Assembly (NCBI GenBank): GCA_949358305.1
Contig: OX442323.1
Location: forward strand, 4,278,001-4,342,000
From: Strigamia acuminata
Lineage: Eukaryota; Arthropoda; Chilopoda; Geophilomorpha; Linotaeniidae
DNA length: 64,000 bases
Direction: 5' to 3'
Shown: in pieces, positions 24,952 to 34,853 of the stretch
Numbering within the stretch: position 1 is the first letter of the stretch
Layout of the letters: each line of letters begins with the position of its first letter
Notes under the pieces: model-generated
Databases searched by the model: none
The model's input: only the letters and a program-made list of their open reading frames with translations
What the model was told of the DNA's origin: nothing
Made by a program: the position numbers and the translations under genes

Positions 24952-25549
24952 CACAGACCTAAATACAATAGACTGCGAACTGAGGGATTGTGGGTAAGAA
25001 GCGTATGAATACCGGAAATGGCAGCACTATAGTATCTGTCATTTCCTGTCAACGTAATGGCTGCCTGAAAACAGCATTCAAGCAAAATTTCCAAACGAAA
25101 ATGATTCGAATTTTGATGAAAATGAATCCAATTTGAAAATGACTGAAATTTTGATGAAAATAAGTTGAATTTTGATGAAAGCGAATCGAATTTTGATAAA
25201 AATGAATCGAATTTTGATGAAAATGACTCAAATTTCAAAATAACTGAATTTGAAAATGACTCAAATTTCAAAATAACTGAATTTGAAAATGACTCAAATT
25301 TCAAAATAACTGAATTTGAAAATGACTGGAAATTAAGTGAAATTTACGAATTTCAGTTGTTAATGACTCTAAATTATATTTCATTTACAAATTTAACCCG
25401 AAAATAACACAAAATTTTATTAAATTCACAAATTTAAGACGACAGGAAGTTGGAGCGGATCAGTGACGTCATTATCTGACAACAATGCCTCCTCCGCTCA
25501 CAAGCTGGGCCCTATGTAAAGTTCGCAGTCTAGTGTATTTAGGTCTGTG
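24952..25549. mobile_element. TIR element inserted in the PAICS fragment
   Basis: Left end CACAGACCTAAATACAATAG and right end its reverse complement, 30 bp TIR with one mismatch. The host sequence GTAGAAG is duplicated at 24945-24951 and 25550-25556 (7 bp; 8 if one shared terminal base is counted). No transposase. The centre contains an expanded minisatellite (25,085-25,335). Confidence 0.88.
25085..25335. repeat. Minisatellite inside the TIR element
   Basis: Units such as GAATTTTGATGAAAATGAAT followed by three near-identical AATAACTGAATTTGAAAATG units. It lies wholly within 24952-25549, so it expanded after or together with the transposon. Confidence 0.8.
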
Positions 25550-26059
25550 GTAGAAGTAATGATATTTGGTCGTCTTTAAGACTTCAATCAGGTTATGTCT
25601 TTTATTTATTGACATGATTAAACGACAGAATTATAAAATATTTTATGTGTTGTACAATTGTTTTGTTTCCTGAAGCTGCTGCAGATATAATTGGATTGAC
25701 TAACCAGTTTGTTTGGGCTAAATTAAAAATGAAGCAATTGGATAATTGTGCAAAATTGAGCCAAGCAGATAAAACTGAGCAAAATTTAAACTAAAAGCTG
25801 TTTATTAAATATTTTGTCATTTATAATTTCTAAGCAAAAATAAAATAGAAAAAAAGTAACGTTCTAATTCTCAGTTAACTGGAGTCTTGTTTATTATTGT
25901 TGAAATCGCAACAGATGGGAGCAGAATTTTATTTCTATTAAAAGTAAACTTAATAAATTAATTGTGTTGTATTATAATTAATGGTATAAAAATTAATGCG
26001 ACATCCTAGCAGAATTATTTATTTATTTAAAATATTATTTTATTTTCACCGATTAGAAG

Positions 26060-26260
26060 TTGGCTAAAGAATATGCAAATTAAAGTTGGCAATCACAGCC
26101 AATCACAGGCCGAAGAATGTTGACGTTTCTAGAAGTTTCTACGGTTTTTGATTGGCTCTGCATATGCTACTTTGCATATTTTTTTTCACGTCTCTTTGAG
26201 CAAAGTTTTTGCCATTCTTTGTTCCGGCTCGAGAGGATAAACACGTCGTGTTATATTCAT
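26060..26260 (+). promoter_or_regulatory. Promoter-like region with octamer and inverted CCAAT boxes
   Basis: ATGCAAAT near 26,071, CCAATCA near 26,098, GATTGG near 26,151 and TTTGCATA near 26,171 lie just upstream of a short exon with a strong donor. A diverged version of the same layout lies upstream of the minus-strand unit at 27.8 kb. Confidence 0.45.
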
Positions 26261-26790
26261 AATGGCGACTGGTGAGTAACTCGCTTTTTCATTTTTTACA
26301 TTCTGCTCTTTATTTCTAGTTCGTTGCTTTTAACGCATTTTACTATTTAGAGTTTTGATTAGTTTTTTAGCGTTTTTTAAGTTAATTAATAGAGGTTCGT
26401 TATTTTTTAATCATTTGTACGTTTTCGGTAGTTTTTGTTTCTAAACGTTAAGCTTTGTGTGAAATTTGTTTGCACAATGTTTCGTGGCGCGTTAAATAAT
26501 AGAAGTGGCGTTTGTTGTTTTTATTTTGGTTTTGACGTTTTGTTTAAGTTTTATACGATGGTTTATTCATTTTGCTAGTTTTTAATTGTGTTTTTATTTC
26601 AGAGATTCAGAGATTCAACCAAGGATTTCTAATGCTGCCAACCCGGATGATTCTGCACTGAATGTTTTTTTTTTTTGTTACAATTTTTCTATGTTTGTAA
26701 TTTTTTATTCTTTAAGTGAAATAAAAGTTCTTTGTGTGTATTGTGTCATTGTATTGTGTCATTGTAATTTTTCTGCAAGTTGAAATAAAA
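26190..26790 (+). other. Small spliced transcription unit, product uncertain
   Basis: ATGGCGACTG (26262-26271) ends at a strong donor, GGTGAGTAAC. A T-rich 331 bp intron ends in TTTTATTTCAG at 26602. Spliced there, the frame gives 22 residues (MATEIQRFN...) to TGA at 26661. Using the next AG at 26604 it gives a 62-residue frame (MATDSEIQPRISNAANPDDS...) that runs into the polyadenylation-like AATAAA at about 26,718, so that reading is doubtful. The short pyrimidine-rich leader and small size recall highly expressed housekeeping genes, but I do not recognise a ribosomal or other protein. It could be a short-peptide gene or a non-coding RNA. Confidence 0.4.
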
Positions 26791-26974
26791 CATGCAGAAA
26801 AATTATAATTGTACAATATACTTTGAATTATAATTTCTTTAGTATTTTATTTATAAAATGGGAAATCTGTATACCCACCCACCATCCCCTTCTTTATACT
26901 AAGTCCAAACCTATAAAAATTTGGCATAGATTCGCCTTTTTGGACTTAGAATATTTTGCGAATAAATGACATAG

Positions 26975-27880
26975 CTTATAGAAAATAAAACTTTATTGAA
27001 ATAAATAAAATACACTATAAAAAAAAAACTTACAAATTTTTCCTTAAAAGGAAAAAAAATGGCTAATCAAAGGTTTAAGCGGGTTATAACGGACCATTTA
27101 AGGATAATCTCGGGTAAACATCCCCCTTGAGACTCCGCCGTTTTACCACACCCAGGACCCAGAGTGTGCCACGCTCTGGGCCCCAAAACGATGTCTTCTT
27201 GGTGTTGAAAATTTATATCCTGAAACAAATACATATTAAACGAAAGTAAAACTTACATAAGTATAAAAAAAACTACAAAATTAAACAAATTAAAACACAG
27301 AAAACAAATTAAAGAAACTAAAAAAAAATTACAACAGTTTAAAAATTCCAGAACTACCGATATTAATTAAAAATAGATTAAATACGACGTGCGTGGTTTT
27401 CGTGAAATTTGTCCCGCCGACATTTGTTGAAGTCGAAGTTGCCCTTGCTATTCGATGTCGTTGTGCCTCGTATTAACCGCTTTACAACTATTAAAAATAA
27501 AATATAAGAATTAATAACAAACACTAATGAAAACTAAAAAACAAGAGCACCAGAAAACTAGTAAAGAATGCGAAATAATAAACCTAAACGAACCTAAAAC
27601 AACAAACGCCTAAAATATTAAATTAAATAAAACTAAAGAAACGTTAAATATTCTCTCGCAAAACAATTCAACGTTAAAGTGCACTAAATTAGCCATGTGC
27701 GAAAACGACTAATTCGAAATTGCATAAGAAAGAAACTGCTAAACTTATAGCTAAAAACTAACAAGTAAGAGCTAAAAAATGAATAAAAATTGAAAAGAAC
27801 TCACCTCCAAACGTCGCGAGCTTCGCCTCCGAGCTCACATAAACTACTGAAATTCTTTGGCAAAAATGAAGATGCAAAAT
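26975..27880 (-). ncRNA. Convergent spliced unit related to the 26.2 kb unit, likely non-coding
   Basis: On the minus strand: a leader ending GACGTTTGGAG|GTGAGTTC at 27805, a T-rich intron of about 318 bp, exon 2 (27487-27386, acceptor TTTTTAATAG), and exon 3 from 27219 after TTTCAG, with an AATAAA at about 26,991-26,996. Exon 2 is open in one frame (VKRLIRGTTTSNSKGN...) but has no upstream ATG in the leader. Exon 3 can form a 9 bp hairpin (GGCCCAGAG with CTCTGGGTC). Promoter words and first intron resemble the plus-strand unit, so the two look like inverted duplicates. The coding potential is weak, so non-coding RNA is an inference. Confidence 0.35.
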
Positions 27881-27905
27881 AGCAACTCAGTGACATGTCA
27901 TTTGA

Positions 27906-29380
27906 ATATCCAATCAAAAATCACAGAAATTTCTGGCAAAAACATAAGCTTTTTATGTGCTGCCACCTGGTGAAAAAAAGATGAAACATAAATAAATCTC
28001 AAGATGATTACAAGTGTATTTGAATTAGTAGAGATAACCTTCGATTTTATACATTTTCGGTTGTTTAAAACGAAGAGAAAGCATCTAAAAGTAGCGATTG
28101 GCATCCTGGAAAAATTAATGCACTCTGGTGGTAAAAACCTACAATATGAAATAAAGTATGAAACGACGCTTTAATTTGCAGACAATAATCATGTATGTGG
28201 ACAACAGTTGCTATGCCGACAAGCGGAAACGATTTTCTTCTTTGGAAGTAAGATGATTGTAAATATTAATTGTAACTAAATCTGTTTTAATTGCAATTCA
28301 CTGAAATTCCAATATTCAACAACATCTGAATCGAATGATCGAATGATCGAACTCGAACCCCGACCCGGATGTAGGCAAAAGATCAGCACGACCGGGTAAG
28401 GACATTTTGAATTGTGGGAAAAAATTTCAGTTTCTTTTCTAACTGCATCAAGACTAAACATTTATGACTGTGTGTACTTCGTTCGATAAAAAGTCATAGT
28501 ATTTGATGATAAAATAGATCAAAAATATTTAATTAGGAAAAAATGCAATTTTACTGTTAGTTAGGGTTAAAGTTGTGTGCTTAGCTTCGCCAAATCATCA
28601 CCAGTGGTGTGATTACGGAAACCAGGCGAGTTTTAGTGTAGACCCGTTATTAGAAACTTATTCAGTAATATTAATGTACCACAGAAGATGTACAAAACAA
28701 TGAAACAACATTTTAGTTTTTTATGTTGAAGTGTTATTTATTGAAATCGATAAACGTTTAGAAGAAAAGAAAACCAAAGGGCTCACGAAAGCGTCATTGT
28801 ACACAAATTTGTTATTCTAAAGTTCATTAATATATTTGCTTTGCAATTAAAATTTGCTCAAATGGAAATCAATTACAGAATTTGATAAAATAAATGAAAT
28901 TAATAATTCTTATTTTTAAATAAAACTTGAAATAGGACATTGACAGACAGGGTTTTGCAGCAGTAAACTCCTTTTCTTGCTTTGACGAGAATCTGCGGCT
29001 GATGGTAGTCATGTGTTCGGATTTGGGCGATTCAAACTCGTTGACCTCGCCTGTTGGTCATTGCCACCGATACAGAACCCACACTAAACACACAACAGAA
29101 TTAATTAAAATTAAAATACTATTCGTTAATAATGTCTAACCAATCGAAATCGTAATCGTGATCGTTCTCAGATTGCTGGCTCTGTTCTATATTGAAATCT
29201 GGTCGTAAATATGAGGTTTGAATAAGAATAATAAAATTTTAGAAATAAAAATGAAATCTTTTTATATTTTTTTTTTATTTGTCTATTTTTGTTTCCTCCG
29301 TTAGACACGAGTTGGTTTTATGTCTATTTCACACTTTTGCTATTGCCACTACGGGAATCGACTTTTTAGCTCGTTTTACA
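27906..29380. other. Intergenic sequence
   Basis: No firm gene. One splice-bounded candidate exon at about 28,182-28,247 (plus) is listed in findings. Around 28,930-29,090 a less AT-rich stretch is of unknown nature. Confidence 0.4.
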
Positions 29381-29384
29381 TGTA

Positions 29385-29890
29385 TTCAGCACGTTTTTAG
29401 CAATTTTTAAAATTTGGAAAAAAAAGCAAAGGCAAATGTATGGAGAAATGGCAAAAATTGGCAAAAATTGAAAAAATGCCAGAAATGAGCCCAATCGACC
29501 TGAAATGAGCTAAAAATCGACTAAATATTGCAGATACGGTCGAAAAACGGAATTTTTCAAGTGAAAAAGTTGTCTGAAAACTTGGTTTTTCGCAGATATC
29601 TCAACAACTGTAGGAGTTAGGCATATGCGTGTGATATTTAATCGATTTTTTAGCTCATTTCAGGTCGATTGGACTCATTTCCAGCACTTTTTCAATTTTT
29701 GCCAATTTTGACAAAAACCCAAAGGCTAATTTATGGAGAAATGGCCAAAATCGGTCAAAAATTGAAAAAGTGCCGGAAATGAGCTTAATCGATCGGAAAT
29801 GAGCTAAAAAATCGATTAAATATCACATGCATATGCCTATTTGTTACGGTTGCAGAGATGTGGTTGAAATACGAAATTTTTCAAGAGAAA
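29385..29890. repeat. Palindromic repeat modules, left block
   Basis: A module of about 75 bp (AAATTGAAAAA..GCC.GAAATGAGC..AATCGA..) is present in alternating orientation at about 29,455-29,525 (+), 29,625-29,700 (-) and 29,755-29,830 (+), so neighbours can pair as long hairpins. It is flanked by AACTTGGTTTTTCGCAGATA-type sequence. The same modules return at 31.3-32.2 kb. Confidence 0.75.
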
Positions 29891-29894
29891 AAGT

Positions 29895-30365
29895 TGTCAC
29901 GTGTTTGCACACATTCTGCCACGTTTTGGCACACATTTTGCCAAGTTCTTACACATATTTTACCATGTTTTTGCACACATTTTAACACGCTTTTGCACAC
30001 ATTTTGCCACGTTTTGGCACACGTTTTGCCAAAGCTTGCCACATTTTAACACGTTTTTGCACACATTCTGCCACGTTTTGGCACACATTTTGCCACATTT
30101 TAACATGTTTTTGCACACATTTTAAAACATTTTAACACGTTTTGGCACACGTTTTGCCAAAGTTTTGCCACATTTTAACACGTTTTTGCACACATTCTGC
30201 CACGTTTTGGCACACATTTTGCCAAGTTCTTGCACACATTTTACCATGTTTTTGCACACATTTTAACACGTTTTTGCACACATTTTAACACGTTTTTGCA
30301 CACATTGTGCCACGTTTTTGCACACATTTTGCCGTTCTTGCACACGTTTTGCCAAAATTTTCCAT
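29895..30365. repeat. Minisatellite with 21-22 bp unit
   Basis: About 20 units of ACACATTTTGCCACGTTTTT-type with GCAC joints. Array units at 31,590-31,830 are the reverse complement of these, so the whole 29.4-32.2 kb block is mirror-like. Cys/His/Thr-rich open frames through it are by-products of the repeat. Confidence 0.9.
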
Positions 30366-30569
30366 GTACACAATTTGCATATCTGGCACTGTTGCAGTGA
30401 TATAAGCAAAAAACTGACTTTTTGAAGAGAAAAAGTGTTATATCTTTGCAACGGTGCCAGATATGCAAATTCCGCCAACGGGAATCAACTTTTTAGCTCA
30501 TATTACATGTATTCAGCACGTTTTTGACACTCTTTAAACCTTAGAAAAAAAGCAAAGGCGATATTTTAG

Positions 30570-30960
30570 TTCGTGACACCGCCACCAGATGGTGCTAAAA
30601 CAATTCGTTGCGCCATCTGGTGGCGGTGTCACGAAATAAAATATCGCCACCAGATGGCGCTGCTAAAAAGAAGTTTGAATGAAACTTTCGGATATTTCGT
30701 TGCGCCATCTGGCGGCGATATTTTAGTTTGTGACACGGCCACTAGATGGCACTAAAAACAGTTCATTGCGTCATCTGGTGGCGATGTCACGAACTAAAAT
30801 ATCGCCACCAGATGCCGCTGCTAAAAAGGAGTTTGAATTAATCTAATGAATATTTCGTTGCGCCATCTGGTGGCGATATTTTAGTTCGTGACATCGCCAC
30901 CAGATGGTGCTAAAAACAATTCGTTTCGCCATCTGGTGGCGATATTTTTAGTTTGTGTAA
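30570..30960. repeat. Array of ten alternating CTCF-like motifs in hairpin repeats
   Basis: GCCACCAGATGGCGC or a close variant occurs at 30581(+), 30610(-), 30646(+), 30702(-), 30738(+), 30768(-), 30804(+), 30860(-), 30896(+) and 30926(-), each about 15 bp. Four (30610, 30646, 30738, 30860) fit the published CTCF core CCASYAGRKGGCRS at every position. Spacers repeat GATATTTTAGTTCGTGACA, so adjacent copies form hairpins. It may be a palindromic mobile repeat; binding by CTCF is inference. Confidence 0.8.
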
Positions 30961-31005
30961 CAGATATCACCAACAAATAAATTTTTATCATGTTCAGGCT
31001 TTTAA

Positions 31006-31280
31006 TTAATTTTTATTTTTTATTAAACAATAATGAATAAGAGTTATAATGAATAAGAAGTGAGATGGATATGGAGAGAGGAATGAGGAATAAGAATTGA
31101 AATATGAGAGATGAGAAATGGAATAACATAATGAATAAGAGATATAAAGTAAACAATGAGGAACAAGAGATGAGAAGAGAGGAATGAGGAATAAGAACTG
31201 AAAGACAAGGGATAAGAAGTGAGGGATGAAGGATATGAAGAGAAGGATGAGATGAGGAATAAGAAGAGAGAGAAGAGAAA
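31006..31280. repeat. GA/AT-rich simple repeat
   Basis: Irregular units such as GAGGAATAAGA, GAGATGAGAA and GAATAAGAG; purine-rich plus strand. Confidence 0.75.
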
Positions 31281-31284
31281 ACTT

Positions 31285-32215
31285 GGTTTATTGCAGATAT
31301 CTCAACAACTGTAGGAGTTAGGCGTATGCATGTGATGTTTGATCGCTTTTCTAGCTGATTTCCGATCGATTGAGCTCATTTCTGGGACTTTTTCAATTTT
31401 TGCCAATTTTGGGCCATTTCTCCATAGGTTAGCCTTTGGGTTTTTGTCAAAATTGGCAAAAATTGAAAAAGCGCTGGAAATGAGCCCAATCGACCTGAAA
31501 TGAGCTAAAAAATCGACTGAATATCACATTCCTATGCCTATCTGTTACGCTTGCAGTGGTATGGTCGAAAAACGGAATTTTTCAAGTGAAATGGTTGGCA
31601 AAACTTTGGCAAAACGTGTGCCAAAACGTGGTAAAATATGTGCAAAAACATGGTAAAATGTGTGCAAAAACGTGGTAAAATGTGTGCAAAAACTTGACAA
31701 AACGTGTGCAAAACTGTGGTAAAATGTGTGCAAAAAAATGGTAAAATGTGTGCAAGAACTTGGCAAAATGTGTGCCAAAACGTGATAAAATGTGTGCAAA
31801 AACATGGTAAAATGTGCGCAAAAATTTGGTCGAAAAACCAAGTTTTCTGACAACTTTTTCTCTTCAAAAATTTCGTTTTTCGACCACATCTCTGCAATTG
31901 TAACAAATAGGCATATGCATGTGATATTTAATCGATTTTTTAGCCCATTTCCGATCGATTGAGCTCATTTCTGGGACTTTTTCAATTTTTGCCAATTTTG
32001 GGCCATTTCTCCATAGGTTAGCCTTTTGGTTTTTGTCAAAATTGGCAAAAATTGAAAAAGCGCTGGAAATGAGCCCAATCGACCTGAAATGAGCTAAAAA
32101 ATCGTCTAAATATCACATTCCTATGCCTATCTGTTACGCTTGCAGAGATATGGTCGAAAAACGGAATTTTTCAAGTGAAATAGTTGTCTGAAAACTTGGT
32201 TTTTCGCAGATGTGT
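31285..32215. repeat. Palindromic modules and reversed minisatellite, right block
   Basis: Palindromic modules recur at about 31,335-31,530 and 31,935-32,115 around a minisatellite (31,590-31,830) of the AAAACGTGGTAAAATGTGTG type, the reverse complement of the array at 29.9-30.4 kb. The arrangement is consistent with a large inverted duplication about the CTCF-like array. Confidence 0.8.
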
Positions 32216-32359
32216 GCCAAAACGTGGCAAAATGTTTGCAAAACCATGCTGTTTCACTCAGTAGTCATTCCCTCATTCCACACTATATGTACGTCGTCCA
32301 ACGGTTTCTCTGCACATTTTTTTCATTTATCTATTTAAATAAATTGTAGCAAACTCATC

Positions 32360-32790
32360 ATTTTTAATGCGGCTACGATCGTTGCTGCAATTGAAATTAT
32401 TCAGTATCGTCCTGTCGTCCAGTTGTTAGTTCTTTAGCTTCGAACTTGAGAGGTGTGAATTAGCACTAACTCATAACTCATAAGCAATCTGTGCTTCTTC
32501 TCGTGGCAATAGATCGACACTTTGAATAATCATTTACCAATATTAATACAAAAGGAATCATACACGAGGTAAGTTTTCTTTAATCACTGGGTTACGAGTC
32601 AACAGTTTGGTATTTTCATTGTATAGCTTGTTAGATTGGTTGCAATGCATCCAGTAGCTGTATATATTATCCTGATTTAATATTAAAGTGAATATAAAAA
32701 TTTTATGGTACAGATTTCTACTTTGTTATTGTTTCTTTATGTTGGTGTGAATTATTCACATCACGTCAAAGGTAATTATTCTTTATCTTG
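32360..32790 (+). other. Possible 5' end of a gene with a signal-peptide exon
   Basis: A likely leader exon ends CACGAG|GTAAGT at about 32,570. A second exon, after TGGTACAG near 32,714, reads a hydrophobic segment (ISTLLLFLYVGVNYSHHVK) and ends AAAG|GTAATT near 32,772. An ATG six bases before the acceptor would be spliced out, so the start is unclear. No downstream exon was found before the minisatellite. Low-confidence candidate. Confidence 0.25.
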
Positions 32791-33109
32791 TGTATATTTG
32801 TTACAGTTAAGTAATGCTAATCCTAAATGTGCTATTGCCTTTTTTCTCAAATACACTTGTGCCATCATTATGTTTCTGCCTGTCCTGTCCTCGTCAATCT
32901 CCTTCACGTCAATCTATTTCTTTCTGTTCCTTGCTACTGTCTGTATCGTTTTCTTGTTTTTTTGTCACTGTTGTTTCTTGTTAGGTTTGTTTTTGTTCCT
33001 CATTACCTTTGAGAAACCATTATATTTGTTTCTATTCCTTCTCAATGAAGTATAAGTAATTTTGTTTGTTTGTTTTATTTGTTTGTCTGTACGAACAGGT
33101 GTCGTTTTT

Positions 33110-34460
33110 TTCTGCACATCTCTCTGGAAGTTTATCATTAGGTACCGTTCTGTTGCTAGTCACTGCACAACCCTCTGGAAGTTTATCATTAGGTATCGTC
33201 CTGTCGCTAGTCATTGCACACCCCTCTGAATGAGAATACAACGACTAGCAACAGGACGATACCTAATGCTATTGGTTCAGAGAGGTGTGCAATGACTAGC
33301 AACAGGACGATACCTAATAATAAAGGTTCAGGAAGTGTCCAATGACTAGTGACAGGACGGTACCTAATGGTAGAGGTCCAGAGGGGTGTGCAATGACTAG
33401 CAACAGGATGATACCTAATAAAGGTTCAGAAGGTGTCCAATGACTAGTGACAGGACGGTACCTAATGGTAGAGGTCCAGAGGGGTGTGCAATGACTAGCA
33501 ACAGGATGATACCTAATGGTATAAGTCCAGAGGGGTGTGCAATGACTAGCAACAAGACGATACCTAATAATAAAGGTTCAGGAGGTGTACAATGACTAGC
33601 AACGGGGTGATACCTAATGGTATAAGTCCAGACGGGTGTACAATGACTAGGGAGAGGACGATATCTAATGTTATAGGTCCAGAGGCGTGTGCAATGACAA
33701 GGAAGAGGATGATACCTAATGGTATAGGTCCAGAGGGGTGTGCAGTGACTAGCGAGAGGACGATACCTAATGGTATAGGTCCAGAGGGGTTTGCAATGAC
33801 TAGCGAGAGGATGATACTTAATGGTATATGTCCAGAGGGGTGTGCAATGACTAGGGAGAGGACGATACCTAATGATAAAGGTCCATGGGTGTGCAATGTC
33901 TAGTAACAGGACAACACATAATGGTGTAATTCTAGGGAGATGTGCATTGACTAATAACAGGACGATACCTAATAGTGTAGTTTCAGGGAGTGTGCAGTAA
34001 CTAGTAGCAGAACAATACCTAATGATAGAGATCCAAGAGGATGTGCAGTGACTAGCAACAGGACAATACCTAATGATAAAGGTCTGGAGGAGTGTGCAGT
34101 GACTAAAAACCGGACGATACCTAATGGTGTAGTTCCAGGGAAATGTGCAATGACTAGTAACGATACCTCATAGTGAAGTTCCAGAAGTGTGTGCAGTGAC
34201 TAGTAACAGGACAATACCTAATGCTATAGGTCTAGAGAGGTGTGCAATGACTAGTGACAGGACAATACTTAATAGTGAAGTTTTAAAGGCGTCTGCAGTG
34301 AATAATACCTAATGATAGAGTTCAGAGGGATGCAGGACGATACCTAATGATAGTTTCAGAAGGGTGTACAACAACTAGCATTAGGACTACCTAATAGTAG
34401 AGTTCCAGAGATGTATGACTAGCAACAGGACGATACCTAAAGGCAAGGTTGCAATGGAGA
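33110..34460. repeat. Minisatellite, 50-51 bp unit, with an orientation switch
   Basis: About 25 degenerate units of GTCCAGAGGGGTGTGCAATGACTAG..ACAGGACGATACCTAATGGTATA type. The first two units (33,115-33,235) are reverse complement to the rest, forming a hairpin junction near 33,240. Between 33,592 and 33,903 units are 51 bp long and keep a 17-residue frame (GPEGCAMTSERTIPNGI type) open on the plus strand, and one on the minus strand also. Other units of 48-50 bp break frame, so I treat it as non-coding. Confidence 0.9.
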
Positions 34461-34464
34461 TTAT

Positions 34465-34850
34465 ATTAACAAGCAAAATCGCCATTTTCTTTTTTTTAAA
34501 TAGTGAAGCTACGACGTACAGCATAGTGCTACCTAGTGAGAAAAAACCAAAAATATCAAAATCAAACCAAAGATAAATCAAAATTTAGCAAACTACGTTC
34601 CAAGTGATTTCAAACTTAATCTCTCCTTTTATCAATTGTCCGAATCGCTAATATTAACTTCTTAAATCGATTACAATAGAAACTAACTTCTGGCAGAAAC
34701 ATGCATGATCCTCGATTTATGAATTTTTTCTTTAGTTTTCGCAGTTTTAGTAATTCGAAATATATCACCCAACCCTCAAGTATAATACAAAAATTCTTTT
34801 GTTTTAATTGAATAAACTACATGAACAATTTCATTTGACACACAAGAACC
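34465..34850. other. Intergenic sequence 3' of the exportin-4 exons
   Basis: AT-rich; no feature recognised. Confidence 0.4.
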
Positions 34851-34853
34851 CCC

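Larger units (their letters stand above)
24464..25794 (+). pseudogene. PAICS: PAICS (AIR carboxylase / SAICAR synthetase) 3' fragment, disrupted
   Basis: Four exon pieces, 24464-24621, 24677-24857, 24909-24951 plus 25557-25591, and 25676-25794, joined by in-phase GT-AG introns of 55, 51 and 84 nt. The first gives DSNSWRLWPR...DLKEITTEDLQKV, the end of the SAICAR synthetase part. The second and third give the AIR carboxylase start (VVILMRSTVDKTHCEK, RVTTAHKS, VFIAVSGRS). The last ends GLTNQFVWAKLKMKQ...QADK, the normal C-terminus. Defects: the family MGSxSD reads MRSTVD; the segment with the SGNTAYP substrate loop is missing between GRSN and DIWSSLRL; a 598 bp TIR element sits in the third exon. 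There is no room for the full SAICAR synthetase domain upstream. Retained introns show it is a duplicated gene piece, not a retrocopy. Confidence 0.85.

Noticed and set aside
26262-26661. Ribosomal protein gene start (ATGGCGACTG then a strong donor)
   Set aside because: Neither spliced reading matches a ribosomal protein I know.
29895-30125. Cys/His-rich frames that might suggest zinc fingers (HFNTFLHTFCHVLAH type)
   Set aside because: Cys and His come from the ACACATTTTGCC repeat; spacing is that of the DNA unit and no start or splice context is present.
29895-30365. Regular repeats with near-constant spacing, superficially CRISPR-like
   Set aside because: Units are contiguous and degenerate with no unique spacers, and the genome is eukaryotic.
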